Shown here: positions 50,318 to 58,530 of the stretch, piece by piece
Layout of the letters: every line of letters begins with the position of its first letter
How positions within the stretch are numbered: the stretch's first letter is position 1
Assembly (NCBI GenBank): GCA_024235015.1
Contig: JACKNG010000001.1
Location: 248,001 to 312,000 of the forward strand
From: Gammaproteobacteria bacterium
GTDB taxonomy: Bacteria; Pseudomonadota; Gammaproteobacteria; Ga0077536
DNA: 64,000 nucleotides
Reading direction: 5' to 3'
Translations under genes and position numbers: made by a program
The notes under the pieces: model-generated
Told to the model about the DNA's origin: nothing
The model's database searches: none
The model's input: only the letters and a program-made list of their open reading frames with translations

Positions 50318-50641
50318 TCAGGTCTGGCGGTCGGGCAGGGTGACCTGGAGGCCGTCGAGCTCGGCGCTCATCTTGATCTGGCACGACAGGCGGGAATTCG
50401 GCTGCCGCTCCGCCGCCGTGCATTCGAGCATGTCACCTTCCATGTCGCCGATGGCCGGCAGGCGGTCGGCGTAGGCCTCGTCGACGTAGACGTGACAGGT
50501 GGCGCACGCGCAGCCACCGCCGCACTCGGCGACGATGCCCTCGATGTCGTTCTGGATGGCGGCCTCCATCAGGCTCCAGCCCACGGGCACGTCGACCACG
50601 TCTTCGCGGCCATCGGGGTGTCGATAGGTTACCTTCGGCAT
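50318..50641 (-). CDS. [2Fe-2S] adrenodoxin-type ferredoxin
   Basis: A 107-residue ferredoxin. The cluster ligands are C40, C46, C49 and C87 (ECGGGCACATCHVYV and LSCQIKM). The N-terminus MPKVTYRHPDGRE parallels that of the other ferredoxin, so ATG 50641 is preferred. A GTG at 50662 overlaps the stop of the ETF-QO gene as GTGA and is a possible longer start. The reductase gene follows after 9 bases. With a close homologue 1.3 kb away, this is a duplicated ferredoxin. Confidence 0.9.
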   Translation of the reverse strand: MPKVTYRHPDGREDVVDVPVGWSLMEAAIQNDIEGIVAECGGGCACATCHVYVDEAYADRLPAIGDMEGDMLECTAAERQPNSRLSCQIKMSAELDGLQVTLPDRQT

Positions 50642-50658
50642 GTCTTCAATCGCTGTCG

Positions 50659-52290
50659 TCACATGTTGGGATAATTGGGCCCGCCGCCACCTTCGGGCGT
50701 CACCCAGTTGATGTTCTGGGTCGGATCCTTGATGTCGCAGGTCTTGCAGTGCACGCAGTTCTGCGCGTTGATCTGCAGGCGCGACTCACCGCCCTCCTCG
50801 ACGAACTCGTAGACCCCGGCCGGGCAGTAGCGCTGCTCGGGGCCGCCGTAGCGCGCGAGGTTCACCTGCACCGGCACGCTGTCGTCGCGCAGGGTCAGGT
50901 GGCAGGGTTGGTCTTCCTCGTGGTTGGTGTTGGAGAGGAACACCGAGGACAGGCGGTCGAAGGTCAGCACGCCGTCCGGCTTCGGGTACTCGATGGGCTT
51001 GCACGCGGCCGCCGGCTTGAGCTGCTCGTGGTCGGGGCGATGGCGCAGGGTCCACGGCGCCTTGCCGCGCAGCAGCACTGTGTCGATGGCCGAGTAGGCG
51101 AAGGCCAACGGCAAGCCCCAGTGAAAGGACGGCTTGATGTTGCGCACCCGGTAGAGTTCGTCCCACAGCCAGGTCTGCTCGAGGCGCTCGCGGTAGCCGG
51201 TGACCTCGACGCCGCTGGCCGACTCGTCGGCGAGGGCCTCGAACACCGCCTCGGCCGCCGTCATGCCCGACTTCATCGCCGTGTGTGTGCCCTTGATCTT
51301 GGGCACGTTGAGGAAACCGGCGCCGTCGCCGATCAGCAGGCCACCGGGGAAGGACAGCTTGGGGATGGACTGAAAACCGCCGGCCGAGATGGCGCGCGCG
51401 CCGTAGGCCAGGCGCCGCCCGCCCTCCAGCACCTCGCGGATCAGCGGATGGGTCTTGAAGCGCTGCATCTCCTCGAACGGACTCAGGTACGGGTTCTGGT
51501 AGTCGAGCCCGACGACGAAACCGATCGAGACCAGGTTGTCCTCGAAGTGGTACATCCACGAACCACCATAGGTCGACATGTCCATCGGCCAGCCGGCGGT
51601 GTGGGTAATCTGCCCCGGTACGTGCTTGGCCGCGTCGATCTCCCACAACTCCTTCACGCCCAGGCCGTAGACCTGGGGGTCGACGCCCTCGCGCAGCCCG
51701 AAGCGCTCGAACAGGGTCTTGGTCAGCGAGCCGCGGCAGCCTTCGCCGAACAGGGTGATGCGGGCAAGCAGTTCGTACCCCGGCGTGAAGTTCGGCCCTT
51801 CCTCGCCCTCCCGGGTGCGGCCCATGTCGCCCGTGGCGACGCCGCGCACCGCGCCGTTATCGTCGTAGAGCACCTCGGCCGCGGCGAAGCCGGGCAGGAC
51901 CTCGACGCCGAGTTCCTCGGCCTGCTCGGCCAGCCAGCGGCACACGTTGCCGAGGCTGACGATGTAGTTGCCGTGGTTGGCCTGCTGCGGCGGGGTGACG
52001 AACCGGAACGCGCGCTTCTCGGTCAGGAACATGAAGCGGTCTTCGCTGGCCGGCGTGTTCAGCGGCGCCCCGCGTGCCTGCCAGTCGGGAATGAGCTCGT
52101 TCAGCGCGCGCGGCTCCATCACCGCGCCGGACAGGATGTGCGCACCGATCTCCGAGCCCTTCTCCAGCACGCAGACGCTCAGCTCGCGGTCGTGCTCGGC
52201 GGCGAGCTGGCGCAGGCGGATCGCCGCGGCCAGGCCGGCCGGGCCACCGCCGACGATGACGACGTCGAACTCCATCGCTTCGCGTTCCAT
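50659..52290 (-). CDS. electron transfer flavoprotein-ubiquinone oxidoreductase
   Basis: A 543-residue protein that carries electrons from reduced ETF to ubiquinone at the inner membrane. It has an FAD-binding motif VVIVGGGPAGLAAAIRLRQL near the N-terminus, EIGAHILSGAVMEPRALNEL, GWPMDMSTYGGSWMYHFEDNLVSIGFVVGLDYQNP, and SFPGGLLIGDGAGFLNVPKIKGTHTAMKSGM. The [4Fe-4S] ferredoxin-like C-terminus has YCPAGVYEF, and NCVHCKTCDIKDPTQNINW gives the remaining Cys ligands. GGAGGT sits 7 bases before ATG 52290. It follows etfA by 43 bases. Confidence 0.94.
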   Translation of the reverse strand: MEREAMEFDVVIVGGGPAGLAAAIRLRQLAAEHDRELSVCVLEKGSEIGAHILSGAVMEPRALNELIPDWQARGAPLNTPASEDRFMFLTEKRAFRFVTPPQQANHGNYIVSLGNVCRWLAEQAEELGVEVLPGFAAAEVLYDDNGAVRGVATGDMGRTREGEEGPNFTPGYELLARITLFGEGCRGSLTKTLFERFGLREGVDPQVYGLGVKELWEIDAAKHVPGQITHTAGWPMDMSTYGGSWMYHFEDNLVSIGFVVGLDYQNPYLSPFEEMQRFKTHPLIREVLEGGRRLAYGARAISAGGFQSIPKLSFPGGLLIGDGAGFLNVPKIKGTHTAMKSGMTAAEAVFEALADESASGVEVTGYRERLEQTWLWDELYRVRNIKPSFHWGLPLAFAYSAIDTVLLRGKAPWTLRHRPDHEQLKPAAACKPIEYPKPDGVLTFDRLSSVFLSNTNHEEDQPCHLTLRDDSVPVQVNLARYGGPEQRYCPAGVYEFVEEGGESRLQINAQNCVHCKTCDIKDPTQNINWVTPEGGGGPNYPNM

Positions 52291-52333
52291 GGGACTACCT
52301 CCAGCGCGGGGTGCGGGGCCCGGGACGGGCGGT

Positions 52334-53269
52334 TTACTTGTCGAGCGCCTCGACCATAGCCGGCACTTCCTTGAACAGGTCGCCGACGAGGCCGTAGTCG
52401 GCGACACCGAAGATCGGCGCTTCCTCGTCCTTGTTGATGGCGACGATGACCTTGGAGTCCTTCATCCCGGCGAGGTGCTGGATGGCGCCCGAAATGCCGA
52501 CCGCGATGTACAGCGTCGGCGCCACCACCTTGCCGGTCTGGCCGACCTGGTAGTCGTTGGGCACGTAGCCGGCATCGACCGCCGCGCGCGAGGCGCCGAC
52601 CGCGGCGCCGAGCTTGTCGGCGAGCGCCTCGATGATGGCGAAGTTCTCCGAGCTGCCGACGCCGCGGCCGCCGGAGACGATGATGTCGGCAGCGGTCAGC
52701 TCGGGACGGTCGGACTTGGTCAGCTCCTCGCCGACGAATTCCGACAGGCCAGCGGCGTCGGCCACGGCGACGCTCTCGACCGCACCGCTGCCGCCGCTGG
52801 CGGCAGCCGGGTCGAAAGCGGTGGTGCGTACGGTGATGACCTTCTTGGCATCGGCGCTCTTGACCGTGGCGATGACGTTGCCGGCGTAGATCGGCCGCAC
52901 GAAGGTGTCGTTCGACTCGACCCCGATGATGTCGGAGATCTGCGCGCTGTCGAGCAATGCCGCGACCCGCGGCATGACGTTCTTGCCGGTGGTCGTCGCC
53001 GCGGCGAGCAGGTGCTCGTAGGGTTCGGCGAGGGATACCACCAGCGGGGCGAGGTTCTCGGCCAGCGCATTGGCGTAATGGGCCGCGTCGGCCAGCAGCA
53101 CCTTGCGCACCCCGGCGACCTGGGCCGCGGCGTCGGCCACCGCCTGGCAGGCGGCGCCGGCGACCAGCACGTCGACGTCGCCGCCGATGGCGCTGGCGGC
53201 GGCCACGGCGTTGAGGGTCGCGGCGTTGAGTTCGGCGTTGTTGTGTTCAGCGATTACGAGTGCGGTCAT
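52334..53269 (-). CDS. etfA: electron transfer flavoprotein alpha subunit
   Basis: A 311-residue ETF alpha subunit. The N-terminal domain starts LVIAEHNNAELN. The C-terminal FAD-binding domain carries VSGGRGVGSSENFAIIEALADKLGAAVGASRAAVDAGYVPNDYQVGQTGKVVAPTLYIAVGISGAIQHLAGMKDSKVIVAINKDEEAPIF, the ETF alpha signature. It accepts electrons from acyl-CoA dehydrogenases. It starts 1 base after the etfB stop, and both are needed as a heterodimer. Glutaryl-CoA dehydrogenase and other dehydrogenases in this window are likely electron donors. Confidence 0.96.
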   Translation of the reverse strand: MTALVIAEHNNAELNAATLNAVAAASAIGGDVDVLVAGAACQAVADAAAQVAGVRKVLLADAAHYANALAENLAPLVVSLAEPYEHLLAAATTTGKNVMPRVAALLDSAQISDIIGVESNDTFVRPIYAGNVIATVKSADAKKVITVRTTAFDPAAASGGSGAVESVAVADAAGLSEFVGEELTKSDRPELTAADIIVSGGRGVGSSENFAIIEALADKLGAAVGASRAAVDAGYVPNDYQVGQTGKVVAPTLYIAVGISGAIQHLAGMKDSKVIVAINKDEEAPIFGVADYGLVGDLFKEVPAMVEALDK

Positions 53270-53270
53270 G

Positions 53271-54020
53271 TCAGATCACCTTGGCTTCGTTGCGCAGCTT
53301 GTCGACCAGGGCGGCGACGTCCGGCACCTTGATACCGCCCTGGCGCGCCGGCGGCTCGGCCACCTTGAGCACGCTCAGGCGCGGCGCGACGTCGACCCCG
53401 AGATCGGCCGGGGCGAGGGTGTCGAGCGGCTTCTTCTTCGCCTTCATGATGTTGGGCAGCTTGACGTAACGCGGTTCGTTGAGGCGCAGATCCGCCGTCA
53501 CCACCGCCGGCATCTTGAGCTTGAGGGTCTGGATGCCGCCGTCGATTTCACGGCGCACCGTGAGACTGCCGTCGGCGAGCTCGACGCCGGCCGCGAACGT
53601 GCCCTGCGCCCAGCCGAGCAGCGCGGCCAGCATCTGGCCGGTCTGGTTGGAATCGTCGTCGATGGCCTGCTTGCCGAGAATGACCAGTTCGGGCTGTTCC
53701 TTGTCGACCACGGCCTTGAGCAGCTTGGCCACGGCGAGCGGCTGCACGTCCTCGTCGGTCTCGACCAGGATGCCGCGATCGACGCCCATGGCCATGGCCG
53801 TGCGCAGCGTTTCCTGGCATTGCTTGGGGCCGATGGAAACGGCCACGGTCTCGCTGGCCGTGCCCGCCTCCTGAATGCGGATGGCCTCTTCGACGGCGAT
53901 CTCGTCGAAGGGATTCATGGACATCTTGACGTTGGCCAGGTCTACCGCCGAGCCGTCTGCCTTGGGACGCGCTTTCACGTTGTAGTCGATGGCGCGCTTC
54001 ACGGCCACTAGGATCTTCAT
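53271..54020 (-). CDS. etfB: electron transfer flavoprotein beta subunit
   Basis: A 249-residue ETF beta subunit: KILVAVKRAIDYNVKARPK, MSMNPFDEIAVEEAIRIQEAG, CQETLRTAMAMGVDRGILVE, LGKQAIDDDSNQTGQMLAALLGW, and the conserved VVTADLRLNEPRYVKLPNIMKAKKKP recognition loop. It binds AMP, and pairs with EtfA. GGAGG lies just upstream of ATG 54020. It is the first gene of the minus-strand series down to 44109. Confidence 0.96.
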   Translation of the reverse strand: MKILVAVKRAIDYNVKARPKADGSAVDLANVKMSMNPFDEIAVEEAIRIQEAGTASETVAVSIGPKQCQETLRTAMAMGVDRGILVETDEDVQPLAVAKLLKAVVDKEQPELVILGKQAIDDDSNQTGQMLAALLGWAQGTFAAGVELADGSLTVRREIDGGIQTLKLKMPAVVTADLRLNEPRYVKLPNIMKAKKKPLDTLAPADLGVDVAPRLSVLKVAEPPARQGGIKVPDVAALVDKLRNEAKVI

Positions 54021-54404
54021 GCATGCCTCCAGGTCTGCTGCAGGTCGCCACCGGTGTCGTGCCGACGGCGCCGCGGACGCGCGCACACGGGCCCGCCGGG
54101 CCCTGGGTCGTGCGCGGCGTTGCCGCTGGCTGCATCGGGTCGGCGCCGGCTGGTGCCGGTGGCCGTCGATCGAACGGTGGAACCACGTCGCCCGAACCGC
54201 CGGGCGCTTGATTCAGGGGCGCGATGTTAACAATAAACACTTGATCGCAAAAGACAGCGCGGGCTGCCGCACGGTCCCTTGCGGGGCCCCGTCGAGGGGC
54301 AGGGGCGGCGCATGGCCGCTGGCAGCGGGCCGATGCTATAGTCCGGCGCCCCGTTCGACCCCGGCCCGCTTCGCGGCGGGCCAGTAGCCGGAGAGCCCTC
54401 GCCG
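54021..54404. other. intergenic region between divergent etfB and gcdH
   Basis: 384 bases without a credible gene. The minus-strand candidate promoter for etfB is TTTTGC (54252-54247), 17 bases, TAACAT (54229-54224), in an AT-rich patch, which would give a leader of about 200 bases. On the plus strand TATAGT (54337-54342) is a possible -10 for gcdH, without a good -35. I see no regulator binding site that I can name. Confidence 0.4.
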
Positions 54405-55628
54405 ATGAGCACGCCCACCGATAACCGATCCGCACCGTCCAAGGCCACGGCCGAAGGCCCGTTCGACTGGCAGGACCCGCTGCGCCTGGTCGACCAGCTG
54501 CACGAGGACGAGCGCCTCGTCAGCGCGGCCGCGCGCGCCTTCTGCGAAGAACGCCTGCTGCCGCGGGTGCGCGACGCGCATCGCCACGAGCATTTCGATC
54601 GCGCGATCATGAACGAGTTCGGCGAGCACGGCTTCCTCGGCCCGACCATTCCCGAGCAATATGGCGGCGCCGGCATGAGCTACGTCTGCTACGGCCTCAT
54701 CGCGCGCGAAGTCGAGCGCATCGATTCCGGTTACCGCTCGGCCATGAGCGTGCAATCGAGCCTGGTCATGCATCCCATCTATGCCTACGGCAGCGAGGCC
54801 CAGCGCACCCGCTACCTGCCCAAGCTGGCCAGCGGCGAATGGGTCGGCTGCTTCGGCCTGACCGAACCGGACCACGGCTCCGATCCCGGCGGTATGAAGA
54901 CCCGCGCGCGCAAGGTCGACGGCGGCTACCTGCTGAACGGCGCCAAGATGTGGATCTCGAACGCCCCCATCGCCGACGTCTTCGTGGTGTGGGCCAAGAC
55001 CGACGACGAGCGCATCCGCGGCTTCGTGCTGGAGAAGGGCCTGAAAGGGCTGTCGGCACCGAAGATCGAAGGCAAGTTCTCGTTGCGCGCCTCGATCACG
55101 GGCGAGATCGTGATGGACGACGTGCTGGTCCCCGAAGACGCCCTGTTACCCGGGGTGTCCGGGCTGCGCGGCCCCTTCGGCTGTCTCAACCGCGCCCGCT
55201 ACGGCATCGCCTGGGGCGCCATGGGTGCGGCCGAGTTCTGCTGGCGCGCAGCGCTGGACTACACCCTCAACCGCAGCCAGTTCGGCCGCCCGCTGGCAGC
55301 CAACCAGCTGATCCAGAAGAAACTCGCCGACATGCAGACCGAGATCGCCCTCGGCTACCAGGCCGCGCTCGCCGTCGGCCGCATGATCGACGGCGGGGTC
55401 GGCGCGCCGGAGGCCATTTCACTGATCAAGCGCAACAACTGCGGCAAGGCGCTGGACATCGCCCGCGTCGCGCGTGACATGCACGGCGGCAACGGCATTT
55501 CCGACGAATACCACGTCATCCGCCACGTGCTGAATCTCGAGGCGGTCAATACCTACGAAGGCACGCACGACGTCCACGCCCTGATCCTCGGCCGCGCCCA
55601 GACCGGCATCCAGGCCTTCACCGGCTGA
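54405..55628 (+). CDS. gcdH: glutaryl-CoA dehydrogenase
   Basis: A 407-residue flavoenzyme that converts glutaryl-CoA to crotonyl-CoA and CO2, in lysine, tryptophan and benzoate-type catabolism. Landmarks are FLGPTIPEQYGGAGMSYVCYGLIAREVERIDSGYRSAMSVQSSLVMHPI, LTEPDHGSDPGGMKTRA, WISNAPIADVFVVWAK, LNRARYGIAWGAMGAAEFCWRAALDYTLNRSQFGRPLA, and VNTYEGTHDVHALILGRAQTG with catalytic Glu385. It is transcribed divergently from etfBA, its electron acceptor. Confidence 0.93.
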   Translation: MSTPTDNRSAPSKATAEGPFDWQDPLRLVDQLHEDERLVSAAARAFCEERLLPRVRDAHRHEHFDRAIMNEFGEHGFLGPTIPEQYGGAGMSYVCYGLIAREVERIDSGYRSAMSVQSSLVMHPIYAYGSEAQRTRYLPKLASGEWVGCFGLTEPDHGSDPGGMKTRARKVDGGYLLNGAKMWISNAPIADVFVVWAKTDDERIRGFVLEKGLKGLSAPKIEGKFSLRASITGEIVMDDVLVPEDALLPGVSGLRGPFGCLNRARYGIAWGAMGAAEFCWRAALDYTLNRSQFGRPLAANQLIQKKLADMQTEIALGYQAALAVGRMIDGGVGAPEAISLIKRNNCGKALDIARVARDMHGGNGISDEYHVIRHVLNLEAVNTYEGTHDVHALILGRAQTGIQAFTG

Positions 55629-55746
55629 GCCCGCTCGACCCGGTCGCCGCGTGGCCGTCGGCCGCGCGGCGTTGCCATTTCCGCATCCCGCCCCCGCACT
55701 GCCAGCGGGGCGCGCTCCGCCCACCCCCCATCACCAGGAGGCAGCC

Positions 55747-56559
55747 ATGGAAAACCTGCAACAACTCGCCATCGACTACGGCATCATCGACTACGCCCTG
55801 CAAATCGTCGCCGCGCTGGCGGTATTCGTCTTCGGGCGCTGGGTCGTGCTCGCCCTCACCAGTGCCACCCGGCGCGTGCTCGACGCGCGCAAGGTCGACC
55901 CCATGCTGGTCGCCTTCGGCACCAACGTCGCCTACGTCGCCCTGATGGCCTTCGTCGTCGTCGCCGCCCTCGGCCAGCTCGGCATCCAGACGGCCTCCTT
56001 CGTCGCCATTCTCGGCGCGGCCGGCCTCGCCATCGCCCTGGCCTTCCAGGCTTCCCTGTCCAATCTCGCCGCCGGTGTCCTGCTGGTGACGTTCCGCCCC
56101 TTCCGCATCGGTGACTTCATCGAGGCCGGCGGTACTGCCGGGGTGGTGGAGAAGATCGAAATTTTCACTACCCAGGTGCGCACCGGCGACAACAAGACCA
56201 TCATCATCCCCAACTCGGCCGTCGCCGGCAGCAACATCGTCAATTACTCGACCAAGCCGACCCGCCGCCTCGACCTCGTCGTCGGCGTCGGCTACGACGC
56301 CGATCTCGACCGCGTGCGTGCCGTGCTCGACGACATCCTGGGCGCCGACGAACGCGTGCTGGCCGAGCCGGCGCCCACCATCGGGGTCACCGCGCTGGCC
56401 GACTCGAGCGTCAACCTGGTCGTCAGGCCCTGGGTGGCGAGCGAGAATTACTGGCCGCTGCATTTCGACCTGCACGAGACGATCAAGAAGCGCTTTGATG
56501 CCGAAGGCATCTCCATCCCCTTCCCGCAACGCGACGTGCACCTGCGCCAGGTCGCGTGA
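55747..56559 (+). CDS. mscS: MscS-family small-conductance mechanosensitive channel
   Basis: A 270-residue inner-membrane channel. Three N-terminal transmembrane segments (about 15-40, 60-85 and 90-112) lead to the pore helix with GLAIALAFQASLSNLAAGVLLVTFRPFRIGDFIEAGG. The soluble beta domain carries VRTGDNKTIIIPNSAVAGSNIVNYS, and the C-terminal cage carries VRPWVASENYWPLHFDLHETIKKRFDAEGISIPFPQRDVHL. It opens on membrane tension to release solutes. AGGAGG at 55737-55742 precedes ATG 55747. The length fits E. coli MscS (286). Confidence 0.93.
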   Translation: MENLQQLAIDYGIIDYALQIVAALAVFVFGRWVVLALTSATRRVLDARKVDPMLVAFGTNVAYVALMAFVVVAALGQLGIQTASFVAILGAAGLAIALAFQASLSNLAAGVLLVTFRPFRIGDFIEAGGTAGVVEKIEIFTTQVRTGDNKTIIIPNSAVAGSNIVNYSTKPTRRLDLVVGVGYDADLDRVRAVLDDILGADERVLAEPAPTIGVTALADSSVNLVVRPWVASENYWPLHFDLHETIKKRFDAEGISIPFPQRDVHLRQVA

Positions 56560-56875
56560 TCGGCGACGTTTGCGCACCTTTGCGGCTTATGCTTGAATCT
56601 GCCGACTTGCCGTCTCGACGACCGTGCGTTCGATCGCGGTCCACTCACCAGTAGACCCGCCGATCCCGACGCGCCGGATGGTCGTCGCCGGTGGCGCACG
56701 GGGGAAATGTGCGCCGCCGGTCAGCGGCAAGCGACGAGCAGATCCGACGCGGTACGGGTTTCGCGCCAGTGGGTGTAGCCGGTTTCAGCCGTACGCAGCG
56801 TGACGACACATATAAGGGGGGCCATCGTGCGCGAGAAGGTCTCCGATAACACACACAAGGGATCGGGACGACAAC
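56560..56875 (+). other. intergenic region and leader before the RRM gene
   Basis: 316 bases between mscS and the RNA-binding protein gene. TATAAG at 56811-56816 is the only -10-like box, in a run reading CACATATAAGG, with no good -35 at 17 bases. It would give an mRNA leader of about 50-55 bases, ending with AGGGA before ATG 56876. RRM proteins of this kind are often cold-induced, and leader control is possible. Short open frames here look spurious. Confidence 0.4.
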
Positions 56876-57250
56876 ATGAATATCTACGTGGGCAATCTCC
56901 CCTACAGCGTGAAGAGCCGGGAATTGCGTGAAGCCTTCGAAGCCTATGGGACGGTGACCTCGGCCGAGGTCATCATCGACCGCCGCACCAAGCGTTCACG
57001 CGGTTACGGGTTCGTCGAGATGGACAGCGATCAGGACGGCCGTCGGGCCATCCAGGAACTCAACGGCCGCGATTTCATGGGCCGTGAGCTGCGCGTCGAC
57101 GAATCGCAACCGCGCGACCAGAAACCGGAGCGCCGCGCCGAGCACGCACCCGAGCGCGACACCGAGCGGCCGCGGGCGGCTGCATCCGCGCCAGCCGCAT
57201 CATCGGCCGGTGGCGGCATCGTCGGTTTCTTCAAGCGCCTGCTCGGCTGA
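56876..57250 (+). CDS. small RRM-type RNA-binding protein
   Basis: A 124-residue protein with one RNA-recognition motif (about 1-80): RNP2 IYVGNL (3-8) and RNP1 RGYGFVEM (42-49), with the aromatic residues needed for RNA stacking. It resembles the glycine-rich RNA-binding proteins of cyanobacteria and proteobacteria. After a charged low-complexity linker (RDQKPERRAEHAPERD and Ala/Ser-rich) the tail GGGIVGFFKRLLG is hydrophobic with basic residues, and may be a membrane- or protein-binding motif. AGGGA lies about 12 bases before ATG 56876. Confidence 0.88.
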   Translation: MNIYVGNLPYSVKSRELREAFEAYGTVTSAEVIIDRRTKRSRGYGFVEMDSDQDGRRAIQELNGRDFMGRELRVDESQPRDQKPERRAEHAPERDTERPRAAASAPAASSAGGGIVGFFKRLLG

Positions 57251-57253
57251 ACC

Positions 57254-57571
57254 GTGTCACCCGCCACGCCGTCCGCCCCTGCCCTGCCAGCAGCGGCCGC
57301 GGCGGCGTGGCAGGCCTACCTCGCCATGGCCGCCAGCAAGGCGGCCCATTTCGAAGCCCTGTCCGCCACCACAGCGCCTGACGACGAGCGGCGCGGTCCG
57401 CGGCTCGCACGGGCCGCGCAGCGTGCCGCGCGCCTCGCCGAGCACGATGCCTGCGTACAGCGTTTCAAGACGGAAATCCGCGCGCTCGCCGCGACCGACG
57501 CCAGCGCGCATCGCGCCCTGACCGCCGCCATCGCGGCCCACGCCGCGCAGATCGTCGAGAGCGACGCGTAA
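57254..57571 (+). CDS. hypothetical Ala-rich helical protein
   Basis: I do not recognise a family. The 105-residue frame begins with GTG 57254, 3 bases after the RRM gene stop, which would suggest an operon. It is rich in Ala and Arg (WQAYLAMAASKAAHFEAL, RAAQRAARLAEHDACVQRFKTEIRALAATD) and predicted to be almost all helical. Composition could be an artefact of high GC, so I give it medium confidence only. Confidence 0.45.
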   Translation: MSPATPSAPALPAAAAAAWQAYLAMAASKAAHFEALSATTAPDDERRGPRLARAAQRAARLAEHDACVQRFKTEIRALAATDASAHRALTAAIAAHAAQIVESDA

Positions 57572-57621
57572 GGGCCCCACCGCATCGCGTCCACCCGCCG
57601 CGCGGCCGGCGTGAGCTCTGA

Positions 57622-58530
57622 TCAACCACCCTGGGTGGTGCCGCCGTCGTCCCACACCCGCGTCGCCGCGGCGTAGTACTCGGGCTTGCCGGTGGTCCAC
57701 ACCTCGCCCCAGTGCTGGCCGCCGCCATCGACGACCAGGGTCTCGCCGTTGATGAAACTGCCGCCCGGGCCACCGAGAAAGACGCAGGCCTCGGCAATCT
57801 CCCACGGCGAGCCGGCGCGCATCATCGGATTGGTACGCGGGTAACGCGAGCGCGCCTGTTCGGAGTAGACCGCCCAGCCCTCGGTCTCGATCGCGCCCGG
57901 CGCCACGCAGTTGACCCGGATGCCGTAGGGCGCCCATTCCACCGCCGCCTTCTCGGCGAAGGCGATGACGCCGGCCCGCGCGGCCGAAGTGTGGGCGACG
58001 CCGTAGAGCCCCTGGTTGACCACCACCACGTTGACGATGCTGCCGCCCCGCCCCGTTTCGCGCCAGGCCAGCGCGGCGGCCTGCATCATGTGCCAGGTGC
58101 CGTTGAGGTTGGTGTTGATGACCGTCTGCCAACCCTTCTCGCTGTAGTCGATGGCGGCTTGCGGAAACTGGCCGCCGGCGCTGTTGACGAGGATGTCGAT
58201 GCCGCCGAAGCGTTCGCCGATCTCGACGAAGGCGGCGTCGACGGCTTCGCGCTCACGGATGTCGACGACCACGTAGGCGGCCTGCAGCCCCTCGCGGGCG
58301 TTGATGGCGTCGACCACGGCGGCGAGCTTGTCGGCCTTGCGCCCGCCGATGACGACCCGTGCGCCGAGACGCGCGGCGAGCCAGGCGGTGGCGCGGCCGA
58401 TGCCGCTGCCGGCGCCGGAGACGAACACCGTGCGCCCGGCGAGCAGCCCCGCGGCGAAGATCGTCGGGTGGACGGCGAGGTCGTCGTTCGATTTCGGTAC
58501 CGGGTGCGGCGGCGTGGCGAGCCCGGTCAC
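57622..58530 (-). CDS. PECR/DECR-like short-chain dehydrogenase/reductase
   Basis: A 302-residue SDR. The cofactor motif is SGAGSGIG (38-45), with NSAGG (116-120). Where classical SDRs carry YxxxK this protein has AHTSAARAGV (T181 to R185), as in the peroxisomal trans-2-enoyl-CoA reductase and 2,4-dienoyl-CoA reductase subgroup. VNCVAPGAIETEGW and SFINGETLVVDGG follow. The GTG start at 58530 overlaps the stop of the upstream ACAD as GTGA. It could reduce an enoyl-CoA or an oxo/hydroxyacyl-CoA. It is the last gene of the seven-gene minus-strand operon. Confidence 0.82.
   Translation of the reverse strand: MTGLATPPHPVPKSNDDLAVHPTIFAAGLLAGRTVFVSGAGSGIGRATAWLAARLGARVVIGGRKADKLAAVVDAINAREGLQAAYVVVDIREREAVDAAFVEIGERFGGIDILVNSAGGQFPQAAIDYSEKGWQTVINTNLNGTWHMMQAAALAWRETGRGGSIVNVVVVNQGLYGVAHTSAARAGVIAFAEKAAVEWAPYGIRVNCVAPGAIETEGWAVYSEQARSRYPRTNPMMRAGSPWEIAEACVFLGGPGGSFINGETLVVDGGGQHWGEVWTTGKPEYYAAATRVWDDGGTTQGG

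Noticed and set aside
56645..56854. A 69-codon minus-strand frame in the gap before the RRM gene
   Set aside because: No ribosome-binding site, Arg/Pro-rich composition typical of random GC-rich frames, and it overlaps the likely RRM promoter.
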